This document shows positions 34,006 to 42,696 of a DNA stretch of 64,000 nt, in pieces (positions within the stretch are counted from its first letter, which is position 1; every line of letters starts with the position of its first letter). Position numbers and translations under genes: made by a program. Source of the stretch: Candidatus Hydrogenedentota bacterium (GTDB lineage: Bacteria > Hydrogenedentota > Hydrogenedentia > Hydrogenedentales > JAEUWI01); the NCBI GenBank assembly GCA_019637335.1, contig JAHBVV010000022.1:1-64000 (forward strand), in the 5' to 3' direction. The notes beneath the pieces were generated by a model. It was not told where the DNA came from, did not search any database, and saw only the letters and a program-made list of their open reading frames with translations.

Positions 34006-35895
34006 TTACCGCGGTCCACACCACAACGCAAACATCAACACGGCAAACAGCGCGTGTCCATGGTCACGCCGGCGTGCCGCATGCTCCCGCCACACCGCCT
34101 CGACCGCCGCCACGTCCAGATAGTCCCGCGCAACGCTGTCCCCGCGGCCGAGCTCGTCAAAGAGCAAGTCCCGCATCTTCGGCTGCCGCATCCAGGCCTC
34201 CAGGGGGATGTTGAATCCGGCTTTGGGGCGTTCGAGGAGGGCGTCGGGGTAGAAGCCGCGGAGGGACTCGCGCAGGATGTGCTTGCGCACCTTGCCGCGG
34301 TGAAGTTTCGCGTCGGCGGGCAGGTTGGCGCAGAAGGCGACGAGATCCGTATCGAGAAAGGGCACCCGCACTTCCAGCCCGTGCGCCATGCTCATGCGAT
34401 CGACCTTCACGAGCATGTCGTTGGGCAGGTGAAAGTGCAGATCCGCGTGGAGCCGCGCCCCGAGCCGGCCAAAGTTCGCGGGGACCTCGTCCATGAGCGA
34501 CGCGTAGCGCGCCACCGGGTCGAAGGCGGCGCACCGCGCGCGGAAGTCCGCCGTATAGATCCGGCCCTTCACGCGCTCCCCGCAGGCGAGCCGCCAGGAG
34601 GCATGATCGCGGTTCGGCCCCGCCTCGGCGCCGTCGACGAAGCGCGTGGCGACCTGGTGCAGGTTGTATTTTCGGTCGGCCACGGGGATGCGGTGGGACA
34701 GCGGCGCGATCAGGCCGCGCCGCACGGGGCCGGGGATCATCCGGTAATACCGTGCCCATTCGCTCGCGCGGTAGGTCTCGTAGCCCGCCAGGAGTTCGTC
34801 CGCGCCGTCGCCCGCGAGCACCACCTTCACGTGCCGCGCGGTCATGCGCGAAAGCAGGTATACCGGCAACATCGAAGAGTCCGCGGTGGGCTCGTCCATA
34901 TGCCGGGCGATTTCCGGCAGCAGCGCGACGCTGTCGATATCCAGGACTTCCTCGATCAGATCCACGCCCGCCGCGTCCGCCGCGATCCGCGCCTGGGGCC
35001 GCTCATCGTAGGCGCGCTCCGCAAAGCCCGCGCTGAAGGCCTGGAGGCGGGCGCCGCCCGAGCGCGCAACCGAGGCCGCCACGGTGCTGGAATCCAGCCC
35101 GCCGGAAAGAAACAGCCCCACGGGCACATCGCTCACGAGCTGGCGGGTCACGGCGCGGTCGAGCAGCGCGCGGAACTCCTCCAATTGCTCGCCGAAGGGG
35201 CGTGAATCCGGGGTATCGCGGTAGGGGATTTCCCAGTAGCGCGTCTCTACGCAGCCCTTCGCGTCCACCACGGCGTAATGGCCGGGGGGGATCTGCCGCA
35301 CCGCGCGCCAGCCGGTCAGCGGGGCGGCGGAATAGCTGAAGGTGAAGAACGCGTCCAGGCCCTCGTCGCTCGGCGTACGGTCCACGCGGGGGTCCCGGAG
35401 GATCGCCTTGATCTCCGACGCGAAGTGAAAGCGCCGCCCGTCATCGGCGTAAAACAAGGGCTTGACGCCCAGGGGATCGCGCGCGAGGAACAACTGCTGT
35501 TCCGCCGCGTCCCACAGCGCGAACGCGAATATCCCCGAGAAGCGCGCGAGGCAGTCCGCGCCCCATTCCATCCAGGCCCGCGCAACCACTTCGGTGTCGC
35601 CCCGCGTGGTGAAACGGTGCCCCTTCGCCTCCAGCGCCGCGCGCAATTCGCGGTAGTTGTAGATCTCGCCGTTGTAGGTCAGGACGGCGCGATCCCGGTC
35701 GGCGCGCAACGGCTGGTTCGAGGCCTCCGTGGGATCGAGGATGGAAAGGCGGCGGTGGCCCAGGCCGATGGGCCCTTCAACCCAGGTCCCCCCGGCGTCG
35801 GGGCCCCGGTGCGCGAGGGATGCCGCCATGGCCTCGACGAGTTCCGGCGAGGCCCGCCCGCCGGCGTATTCAAACAGGCCGGCTATGCCACACAC
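34006..35895 (-). CDS. asnB: Asparagine synthase (glutamine-hydrolysing)
   Basis: The 629-residue protein begins MCGIAGLFEY, with Cys2 the glutaminase nucleophile. Domains in order: class II glutamine amidotransferase ('SLAHRGPDAGGTW', 'YNGEIYNYRELR', 'FSGIFAFALWD'), then the synthetase with the PP-loop 'LFLSGGLDSSTVAAS'. 'VKVVLAGDGADELLAGYETYR' and 'HGLEVRVPFLDTDLVAF' follow. It makes asparagine from aspartate, glutamine and ATP. This subgroup (about 630 residues) is also common in surface polysaccharide and peptide clusters, where the real substrate may differ. It follows lon by 22 nt. Confidence 0.93.
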   Translation of the reverse strand: MCGIAGLFEYAGGRASPELVEAMAASLAHRGPDAGGTWVEGPIGLGHRRLSILDPTEASNQPLRADRDRAVLTYNGEIYNYRELRAALEAKGHRFTTRGDTEVVARAWMEWGADCLARFSGIFAFALWDAAEQQLFLARDPLGVKPLFYADDGRRFHFASEIKAILRDPRVDRTPSDEGLDAFFTFSYSAAPLTGWRAVRQIPPGHYAVVDAKGCVETRYWEIPYRDTPDSRPFGEQLEEFRALLDRAVTRQLVSDVPVGLFLSGGLDSSTVAASVARSGGARLQAFSAGFAERAYDERPQARIAADAAGVDLIEEVLDIDSVALLPEIARHMDEPTADSSMLPVYLLSRMTARHVKVVLAGDGADELLAGYETYRASEWARYYRMIPGPVRRGLIAPLSHRIPVADRKYNLHQVATRFVDGAEAGPNRDHASWRLACGERVKGRIYTADFRARCAAFDPVARYASLMDEVPANFGRLGARLHADLHFHLPNDMLVKVDRMSMAHGLEVRVPFLDTDLVAFCANLPADAKLHRGKVRKHILRESLRGFYPDALLERPKAGFNIPLEAWMRQPKMRDLLFDELGRGDSVARDYLDVAAVEAVWREHAARRRDHGHALFAVLMFALWCGPR

Positions 35896-35917
35896 GGCCC
35901 CGTCCTCCCGCGGCCGC

Positions 35918-38302
35918 TCAAACCTTCAAGCCCAGCGCGATTTCCAGCACTTCGTGCATGCGCGAGACGAAATGCACCGTGAGTTTCCCGCGCACGTTGT
36001 CCGGGACTTCCTCCTCGAACATCGCGCGGCAGGATTCCGGCAGGATGACTTCCTTCACCTTCGCGCGGGACGCCGCCAGGACCTTCTCCTTGATGCCGCC
36101 GACCGGCAGCACGGAACCGCGCAGGGTGATTTCGCCGGTCATGGCGAGGGCGGGCTTCACGCGTTTGCCCAGCAGGAGGGAGCACATGGCGGTGAGCATC
36201 GCCACACCCGCGCTGGGGCCGTCTTTCGGGGTGGCGCCCGCCGGAACGTGGACGTGCAGGTTGTACTTCGTGAAGGACTCCTCGTCGACGCCGAACTGGG
36301 CCGCGTTGGCGTGGAGGTAGCTCAGCGCGGCGCGCGCGGACTCCTTCATCACGTCGCCGAGCTGCCCGGTGAGGATCAGTTCGCCGCTTCCCGGCATGCG
36401 GGTCGCCTCGATGAAGAGGATGTCGCCGCCGACCGCCGTCCACGCGAGCCCGATGACCACGCCCGGCAGGCGCGTGCGCTCGGCCATGTCGTATTGGACC
36501 TTTTTCGGCCCCAGGTGTTCGCGGAGCGCCTCGACGGTGATGCTGACGGGCTTTTTCCGGCGGCCGGCGAATTTCCGGGCGCACCCGCGGCAGACGTGGC
36601 CGATTTCGCGCTCCAGGTTGCGCACGCCGGCCTCGCGCGTGTAGGAGGCGATGATTTCCTTCAGCGCTGCGGGCGTGAACTTGAGCTGCGCGGCCTTGAG
36701 GCCGTGCGCTTCGAGCTGCCGCGGCACGAGGTAGCGCTTCGCGATTTCGAACTTCTCCTCCTGGGTGTAGCCGGCGATCTCGATGATCTCCATGCGGTCG
36801 CGCAGCGCCCAGGGGATGGTATCGCCGACATTCGCCGTGGCGATGAACATGAACTTCGACAGGTCGAAGGGCAGGTTCAGGTAGTTGTCCGTAAAGGTGT
36901 TGTTTTGCGCGGGATCCAGCACCTCCAGGAGGGCGGACGAGGGATCGCCCCGAAAATCGCTTCCCAGTTTGTCGAGCTCGTCGAGCATGATCACGGGGTT
37001 CATGGTCTGGACTTTCCGGGCCATCTGGATGATGCGGCCGGGCATCGCCCCGACGTAGGTGCGCCGGTGCCCGCGGATCTCCGCCTCGTCGCGCATGCCG
37101 CCGAGGGCCATACGCCCGAACTCGCGCCCGAGCGCCCGCGCGATCGACTTGCCCAGCGAGGTCTTGCCGACGCCCGGCGGTCCGATGAAGCAGAGGATCG
37201 GCCCGTGCGCGTCGGGCTTGAGCTTCCGCACGGCCAGGTACTCCAGGATCCGCTTTTTCACGCGATCCAGGCCGTAGTGGTCCTCGTTCAGGATGGCCTC
37301 GGCCCGCTTGATGTTGAGGCGGTCGCGCGTGGACTTATTCCAGGGCAGTTCCAGCGCGGTGTCCAGGTAGGTGAGGATGACGTGGTAGTCCGAGCTGGAC
37401 TCGTGCAGCCGCGCCAGGCGATCGACCTCGCGCAGCAGCTCCTTGCGCACCTCGGGAACCACCTCCAGCGCCTCCACGCGCGTCCGGTAGGCCTCCGCGT
37501 CGGACCGCTCCGATTCGCCCTCACCGAGCTCCTCCTGGATCGCGCGGAGCTGCTGCCGCAGGAAGAACTCGCGCTGGCCCTTGTCGAAGGCGTTCTTCAC
37601 GTTCTGGTGCAGTTTGCTGGAGAGCTCCATGATCTCCAGCTCCCGCTGCAACACGTACATCAGCCGCGTGATCCGCTCCTGCGGCTCCGGCAGCGCCAGG
37701 ATCTTCTGCTTTTCCTCGTTGGAAATCGAGAGGTTCCCCGCCACCATGTCCGCCAGGTAGCTCGGATTCTCCACGGACTCGATGATCACCTGGACCCCGT
37801 CCGGGATGTTGGGGGAGAGGGAGATGAGCTGCGCCATCTGCGTTTTGATGGTCGCGGCGAGCGCATCCAGCTTCTGCTTGTCCTTGATCACGTCCTCCAT
37901 GGGGAGGATGCGCGCGACGGGATAGGGCTCGCGGCGGATGAAGCCCGTGATGCGGCAGCGCTTGAGCGTCTGCAACATCACGTTCAGCGTGCCGTTGGGC
38001 GGCTGCTGCACCTGCACGATCCGCGCGATGCAGCCCACGTCGTAGATGTCGGCCAGGTTCCCTTCCTTGCCGCCGGTCTCCTTCGCCGCGCAGATCGCCA
38101 CCAGGTGCTCGCCGTTGTGCACGTCGTTGATCAGCCGGAACTCCGATTCCGATCGCACCGCGATCGGCACCAGCGCCAGCGGGAACACCACCTGATCCTG
38201 CAACACAACCAACGGGAGCGCATCGGGAAAATCGCGCGGAACCGGCACCGGAAGGCCGGAATCTTTCGAATCATTCTCGGACACAGTCGCAAAAAACCTC
38301 AT
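35918..38302 (-). CDS. lon: ATP-dependent Lon protease
   Basis: About 794 residues from ATG 38302. The N-terminal substrate domain ('LPLVVLQDQVVFPLALVPIAV') is followed by a coiled-coil. Walker A 'ILCFIGPPGVGKTSLGKSIA', Walker B 'PVIMLDELDKLGSDFRGDPSSALLEVLDP' and sensor motifs follow. The peptidase domain has catalytic Ser in 'ATPKDGPSAGVAMLTAM' and Lys in 'VGGIKEKVLAASRAKVKEV'. It degrades misfolded and regulatory proteins, including antitoxins of type II systems in other bacteria, which is relevant to the two modules in this window. The in-frame extension to 38377 has no ribosome site. Confidence 0.97.
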   Translation of the reverse strand: MRFFATVSENDSKDSGLPVPVPRDFPDALPLVVLQDQVVFPLALVPIAVRSESEFRLINDVHNGEHLVAICAAKETGGKEGNLADIYDVGCIARIVQVQQPPNGTLNVMLQTLKRCRITGFIRREPYPVARILPMEDVIKDKQKLDALAATIKTQMAQLISLSPNIPDGVQVIIESVENPSYLADMVAGNLSISNEEKQKILALPEPQERITRLMYVLQRELEIMELSSKLHQNVKNAFDKGQREFFLRQQLRAIQEELGEGESERSDAEAYRTRVEALEVVPEVRKELLREVDRLARLHESSSDYHVILTYLDTALELPWNKSTRDRLNIKRAEAILNEDHYGLDRVKKRILEYLAVRKLKPDAHGPILCFIGPPGVGKTSLGKSIARALGREFGRMALGGMRDEAEIRGHRRTYVGAMPGRIIQMARKVQTMNPVIMLDELDKLGSDFRGDPSSALLEVLDPAQNNTFTDNYLNLPFDLSKFMFIATANVGDTIPWALRDRMEIIEIAGYTQEEKFEIAKRYLVPRQLEAHGLKAAQLKFTPAALKEIIASYTREAGVRNLEREIGHVCRGCARKFAGRRKKPVSITVEALREHLGPKKVQYDMAERTRLPGVVIGLAWTAVGGDILFIEATRMPGSGELILTGQLGDVMKESARAALSYLHANAAQFGVDEESFTKYNLHVHVPAGATPKDGPSAGVAMLTAMCSLLLGKRVKPALAMTGEITLRGSVLPVGGIKEKVLAASRAKVKEVILPESCRAMFEEEVPDNVRGKLTVHFVSRMHEVLEIALGLKV

Positions 38303-38545
38303 AACGGACGTGGGCGGGACCGGGAGGGGGCGCCCTGCCGCGGGCCCGCCCGCCAGACAGTACACGGGGCCATGCACATGCGCATAGTATACCGCCCGCC
38401 CCGCCGCCGCGCCAAAACGGAGCGAGGGCGCGAGGGCGCCTGCGGGACATCGTGTAACGTTTCAGCCGTCTGGAGCAGCGGCGCCCAACCAGGGATCGCG
38501 GACACTCATGTCTGCGGCAGGGCGAGCCAGCGTTCCCGAAAAAAA

Positions 38546-38857
38546 GGGTGCGGTTCTGATATTACCGCGCCCAGACTGTGGGGAAGTAAGAAAAGTCTCG
38601 GTTTTTGCAGTTCGCCGGAAACCCACCATGATACGGGCTTTCAGCCCTGGCCGAAATCGTCGTCACTCTTCCTGGGCCTGCGGCCCAGGCTGATATGATC
38701 GTGCGCCACCGGCGCTGAAGAAACGATATTCAGGGCCGAAGGCCTTTTTCAAACCAGCCTGGGCCATCGGCCCAGGCAAAGGGATCCGATATACCATGAG
38801 GGCTGAAGGCCCGCTCCATAGCGCTGGTAATTCATCGGCAATATCAGAACTCCACCC
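38546..38857. repeat. 312-bp imperfect palindromic element with 22-bp terminal inverted repeats
   Basis: The left end 38546-38567 and the right end 38836-38857 are inverted copies matching at 19 of 22 positions (core GTTCTGATATT). Inside are several hairpins of the form GGGCTTTCAGCCC, CCTGGGCCTGCGGCCCAGG, AGGGCCGAAGGCCT, CCTGGGCCATCGGCCCAGG and AGGGCTGAAGGCCC. A poly-A tract lies outside each end. It fills most of the 661-bp gap between lon and the RIFT-barrel gene, with no open frame of note, and resembles a REPIN or miniature non-autonomous element. Confidence 0.75.
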
Positions 38858-38963
38858 GAAAAAAAACAGTCCGAATTGACCACGTCCCTAGTTTCACTCA
38901 CCTTCAAAACATCCGATACACACACCACCAAACAAGGCCGTTATTTTCACCCGGCGTCCCCCG

Positions 38964-41732
38964 TCACGGCGCGACGGCTTCCAAGTCATCCCCCGAAATC
39001 CCCGCCACCCACGAATTCAGCCACGGCCAGTGCCACCACAGGTTGAACACCGATCCGAATTCCGGCGCGCTGTTCCAGTGCGCCCACTGCGCGCGGGCCG
39101 CCTCCTCAAACCGGCTGTCCCCCGTTAGCTCGCCCGCAGCCGCGATAAGCGGAATAATGAACGGATCGAGCGACGCCACCCGCGGGTAGCGCGGGTTCGG
39201 CGAATACGTCGCCATTGCGCCGGGCGGCTCCCACGGCCCCCCCTCGCAGATCAGCGATTCCGCCAGGCCCACCAGCAATTGCGCCGCCTCCACATCGCCC
39301 GTCATCTGGTACCAGCTCCATAGCGGCCCCGCCAACTGCGCCGCCATCCAGGGAACATTCCCGGGATAGCTTTCGGATCCGTGCCATTCGATCCAGACGC
39401 CCCGCCGGCGATCGGCGCGCGTCAGCATTGTCGCAAGCCGCTCCGCCCCCGCCTCCAGGAACGTCATTTCGCCGGTCTCCCGGTACGCGGCCACAACCGT
39501 GGCGAAGGGAGCCGCCGCATGCCGCGCTGTCTCGCCGCGCAGGCCCGCGCGCGACCGGACGCAATAGTCGGCCACCCCCAGGAACGCCTCGTTCGCTTCC
39601 GGATTCGCCGCGAGCCGCGCGTATAGTCCGAAGCCCTCGCCGCGCAGCATCGGGCTCCAGGGCCCGCCCCGGTGGTCCGGGCCGGGGCCCAGCATCGCGC
39701 CGATCCAGTTCTCGTCCGGAACCTCGGTATGCGCCACCGCCACATCCATCAGGTGCGCGCACATCGCTGTCGCCCGGTCAAACCACGCCCGGTCTCCCGT
39801 TATGAGCCACGCCATCCACAGCCCCATCATGCGGCCGTTGTAGTTGTTGGACCAGACCCGGGGGTTGTCCAGGTACGCGCTGTCCGGAAAATGGCGCAGC
39901 CCCAGCGACTGACCGAGATCGCGCCACGACTTCCCCTCATAGGTGTCCGCCAGGTGGCGCGCAAGCGCGCTTTCCGCCGTGATGGGCGCCGCGGGCCCGA
40001 ATACGCCGGTATTGCAGTAATATTCCGGCGCCTGGAATATCGGCGACTCGGCCACGGCCGACGCCAGCGCCCTGCCGTCCACCGCGCCGAGCCCCAGCCA
40101 GACTTCGTGGCTCTTGGCTTCGCCGGGGTGCAGCGTAATCGGAGACGCGCCTCCCGCAAACAAGTCCAACGCGATCGTGTTTCCGGCCCGCGACAGGCCT
40201 TTCGGAAACAGCTCGTAAAAATGCTTCACCGCCAGCGCGCCCGTCGCCCACTGCGCGTAAAACAGGCCGTCCGCCGTGTGCTCCTTATCCGATGCCCGGT
40301 AGCCATCCGGCCCGGCCGCAATGAGGTCAAAATCACCGGCCACGTCGCCGTGGGGCAGCGTCAGGGATTCCGGCGGATCCGCCAGCGCCAGTTCCAGCCG
40401 CAGGTGCGCGATATTAAGCGGGGCCGCCGTGTCGTTGAAGACCCGCAGCCACAGCTTCAGCCACGGCAGATCCCGGTATGCCGAAACGTACAGCACGAAG
40501 GACCCGTGCGCGCGCTCCAGCCCCTCAAAGCGCCCGTCGATCGCGATGACGGTGCAGAACGGCCCTTCCTCCACCACCCGCCAGGCATCCGCCGTCCCGG
40601 GAATCACCACGCCACCGCGCTCCATCGCTATCCCGGCGCGCTCCACCACGGGTTTGCCTTTCCACGCCACCGCCTGAATCGGATCGCCCGCGCCCAGCGC
40701 CAGCGCAACCGTTCCAAGCGCAATCTGCGCCGTCCCATCACCCTCGTCCCGAATCTCGGGGGCCGCCGGGGCCCTCGCCGTATCCTCCCGAAAACTCAAC
40801 TCCAGCGTGCGTTCGCCCGGCTTCACCGGCAGTCGGACCGTGGCCCAGCGCACGCTGCCGTCCGGCCAGGTCGACTCGACCGTCTTCTGTGCATAGACCG
40901 GCGCGCCGCCCCGCCGCAACCGAAAATCGCCCGGCCCCGGAACCGCGCCTTCGGGAAACGGGATGCCCATCTCCAGCGGGAAACCGGGCGCGGGCAGATG
41001 CTCGGGCGCCGCAATGGAAAGCGCGACCGTTTTTCCCCGCCACGATGCCGCGTCCGGAACCGGCGGCCACGTTTCGTGATGTCGCGCCAGCACCCGCCGT
41101 TCGCTCGGGCGCGGGCGTGGCGTCAGCGTTTCTTCGCCCGAGATGAGCGCCAGATCGCCCCAGTACACCGTGGTGCGGAAGCGTGTCGCGTCCGGATCGG
41201 TTTCGCGCGCCAGCCCGGGAGTGGGGGGGCGGTAGTAGTCGCCCCGGGCCGTCTCCGCGGACGCGCGCGAATCGAAGGCCACAAGCTGAATGCGCAACGT
41301 CCGTGATTCCGGAAGCTCGGGCAGCGCCACTTCGACCCACGGCGATTCCCCCGGGACGGCGGGATCGCTCACATCGACGCTCCAGACCAGCGCGTCGTTC
41401 ACCAGCACCTGCTTGCGGCGGTGCGCGGTAAACGCATCCGCCGCAGGCGCCCCGGGAACCGCGCCGGTATGGTAGTCATCGCTGACGTAGAACCCGAGCC
41501 GCACGGGCCCTTCCCAGTCCGCCGGCGCCTGCACGGTGCGCGTCGCCATCGCGAAGTTGCCCTCCTCGCTAGGGGTCCAGGGGTGCCGCATGGCCAGCAG
41601 ATCGCGCTGGTCCACCCGCATCGACCACGGGCCCCGCACCGTGTGTTCCCAGCCCTCCGCCAACTCGATATACTGCACGGCGGCGGCGACTGACGCCAGG
41701 AACAGCGGAACGCTCAATGCGGTGCTCACCAT
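38964..41732 (-). CDS. Secreted RIFT-barrel/YetA-like protein (possible PL26 rhamnogalacturonan lyase)
   Basis: About 922 residues from ATG 41732, with AAGGGAG upstream and a signal peptide. An N-terminal beta-sandwich region is followed by a RIFT-barrel-like segment ('FPLEMGIPFPEGAVPGPGDFRLRRGGAPVYAQKTVESTWPDGSVRWATVRLPV'), then a large beta domain and a C-terminal alpha/alpha toroid ('YNGRMMGLWMAWLITGDRAWFDRATAMCAHLMD'). The order matches PcRGLX/YetA-like exo-rhamnogalacturonan lyases; the family call rests on pattern only. It is the last gene after the sulfatase-like and metallophosphoesterase genes, with a 25-bp gap. Confidence 0.7.
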   Translation of the reverse strand: MVSTALSVPLFLASVAAAVQYIELAEGWEHTVRGPWSMRVDQRDLLAMRHPWTPSEEGNFAMATRTVQAPADWEGPVRLGFYVSDDYHTGAVPGAPAADAFTAHRRKQVLVNDALVWSVDVSDPAVPGESPWVEVALPELPESRTLRIQLVAFDSRASAETARGDYYRPPTPGLARETDPDATRFRTTVYWGDLALISGEETLTPRPRPSERRVLARHHETWPPVPDAASWRGKTVALSIAAPEHLPAPGFPLEMGIPFPEGAVPGPGDFRLRRGGAPVYAQKTVESTWPDGSVRWATVRLPVKPGERTLELSFREDTARAPAAPEIRDEGDGTAQIALGTVALALGAGDPIQAVAWKGKPVVERAGIAMERGGVVIPGTADAWRVVEEGPFCTVIAIDGRFEGLERAHGSFVLYVSAYRDLPWLKLWLRVFNDTAAPLNIAHLRLELALADPPESLTLPHGDVAGDFDLIAAGPDGYRASDKEHTADGLFYAQWATGALAVKHFYELFPKGLSRAGNTIALDLFAGGASPITLHPGEAKSHEVWLGLGAVDGRALASAVAESPIFQAPEYYCNTGVFGPAAPITAESALARHLADTYEGKSWRDLGQSLGLRHFPDSAYLDNPRVWSNNYNGRMMGLWMAWLITGDRAWFDRATAMCAHLMDVAVAHTEVPDENWIGAMLGPGPDHRGGPWSPMLRGEGFGLYARLAANPEANEAFLGVADYCVRSRAGLRGETARHAAAPFATVVAAYRETGEMTFLEAGAERLATMLTRADRRRGVWIEWHGSESYPGNVPWMAAQLAGPLWSWYQMTGDVEAAQLLVGLAESLICEGGPWEPPGAMATYSPNPRYPRVASLDPFIIPLIAAAGELTGDSRFEEAARAQWAHWNSAPEFGSVFNLWWHWPWLNSWVAGISGDDLEAVAP

Positions 41733-41757
41733 GCGCGGCTCCCTTCCGGCGGCGCGA

Positions 41758-42696
41758 TCACTCCGCCGCGGCCGGTTCGTCCGGAATGCGCCCTTCGGGT
41801 ATTTCCAGGGCCACATAGCGGTGCGAAAGCGCGCCATCGCCGCCCAGCGTCCAGACCCGGAATCCATACGGCGCCCCGTCGAAGTTCTTGCTCGTCGTGG
41901 CCGACGCGATCACGGGGATTCCCTCGAAATCACGCTCCAGATTCTTGTGCACGTGTCCGGCGAGCCACGCCTTCACCCCGGCGCCCTTCGCCAGTTCCAA
42001 CACCTCCGCCCGGGTGGCGGGGGGGAGGTTGTAGTAATTCTCGTCCTCGCCCGGGTTGTCCGTAAACGGCGGGTAATGGCTCACGAGCAACGTTGGCGCG
42101 CCGCTGGCCTGGCTTTCGGCCAACTCCTCCCGGAACCAGCGGTCGTGCGCCTCGCTTTCACCGGCCACCGGCGCCTTCCACAACTGCGTGTTGACGATCA
42201 TCAGCTTCACGCCGCCCTCGCGGACCGCGTAATAATCCGGGCCATACTGGTCCCGATACCGCTTCAGGCTTTCCAACGTGGGTTCGTTGCCCACATCGTG
42301 GTTGCCCGGCGCGAGATGGCACGGCATCTCGAAACCCCGCGCAATCGCCTGAAAATCGGCCACCGCCTGATCGTTGTTGCCGTCGTTCACCAGATCCCCG
42401 CAAATCACCACCCAATCCGCCTTCAGCGCATTGATGGACTCCACCGCAATCTCGAAGCGCGACTGATCCGCCGCGTAGCCGCCCATGCCCAGCTGCGTGT
42501 CGCACAGCTGCACAAATGTGGCGGCGGGTTCGGCGGCGCCCGCGGCCAGGCGGATCAGCGCAAACCCGATGCAAGCGAGAACGCGCTTTATCGCGCCGCC
42601 GTGGCCGCCGAAAGATGCGGCTGCAGATAGTCCTCGATCACACGGGTCAGCGTGCGCACCACTTGTGGCTCCTGCTGTTGGAATTCCTTGTTCCAT
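41758..42696 (-). CDS. Secreted calcineurin-like metallophosphoesterase; start codon in doubt
   Basis: The calcineurin-type motifs are complete: 'QLCDTQLG' (D-x-Q form of DxH), 'WVVICGDLVNDGNND', 'LAPGNHDVGNE', 'LLVSHYPPF' and 'WLAGHVHKNLERDFEG'. These enzymes use two metals to hydrolyse phosphoesters. The only canonical start in frame is ATG 42696, which overlaps the sulfatase gene by 109 nt and adds about 35 unconserved residues before a good signal peptide ('KRVLACIGFALIRLAAGAAE'). The peptide itself begins at an ATA codon (42591-42589) that overlaps the sulfatase stop as ATAA. The asparagine and aspartate metal ligands look intact. Confidence 0.8.
   Translation of the reverse strand: MEQGIPTAGATSGAHADPCDRGLSAAASFGGHGGAIKRVLACIGFALIRLAAGAAEPAATFVQLCDTQLGMGGYAADQSRFEIAVESINALKADWVVICGDLVNDGNNDQAVADFQAIARGFEMPCHLAPGNHDVGNEPTLESLKRYRDQYGPDYYAVREGGVKLMIVNTQLWKAPVAGESEAHDRWFREELAESQASGAPTLLVSHYPPFTDNPGEDENYYNLPPATRAEVLELAKGAGVKAWLAGHVHKNLERDFEGIPVIASATTSKNFDGAPYGFRVWTLGGDGALSHRYVALEIPEGRIPDEPAAAE

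Noticed and set aside
35729-38698. 989-codon open frame on the plus strand over lon and asnB
   Set aside because: It is a GC-bias shadow of two well-supported minus-strand genes, with no recognisable domain.
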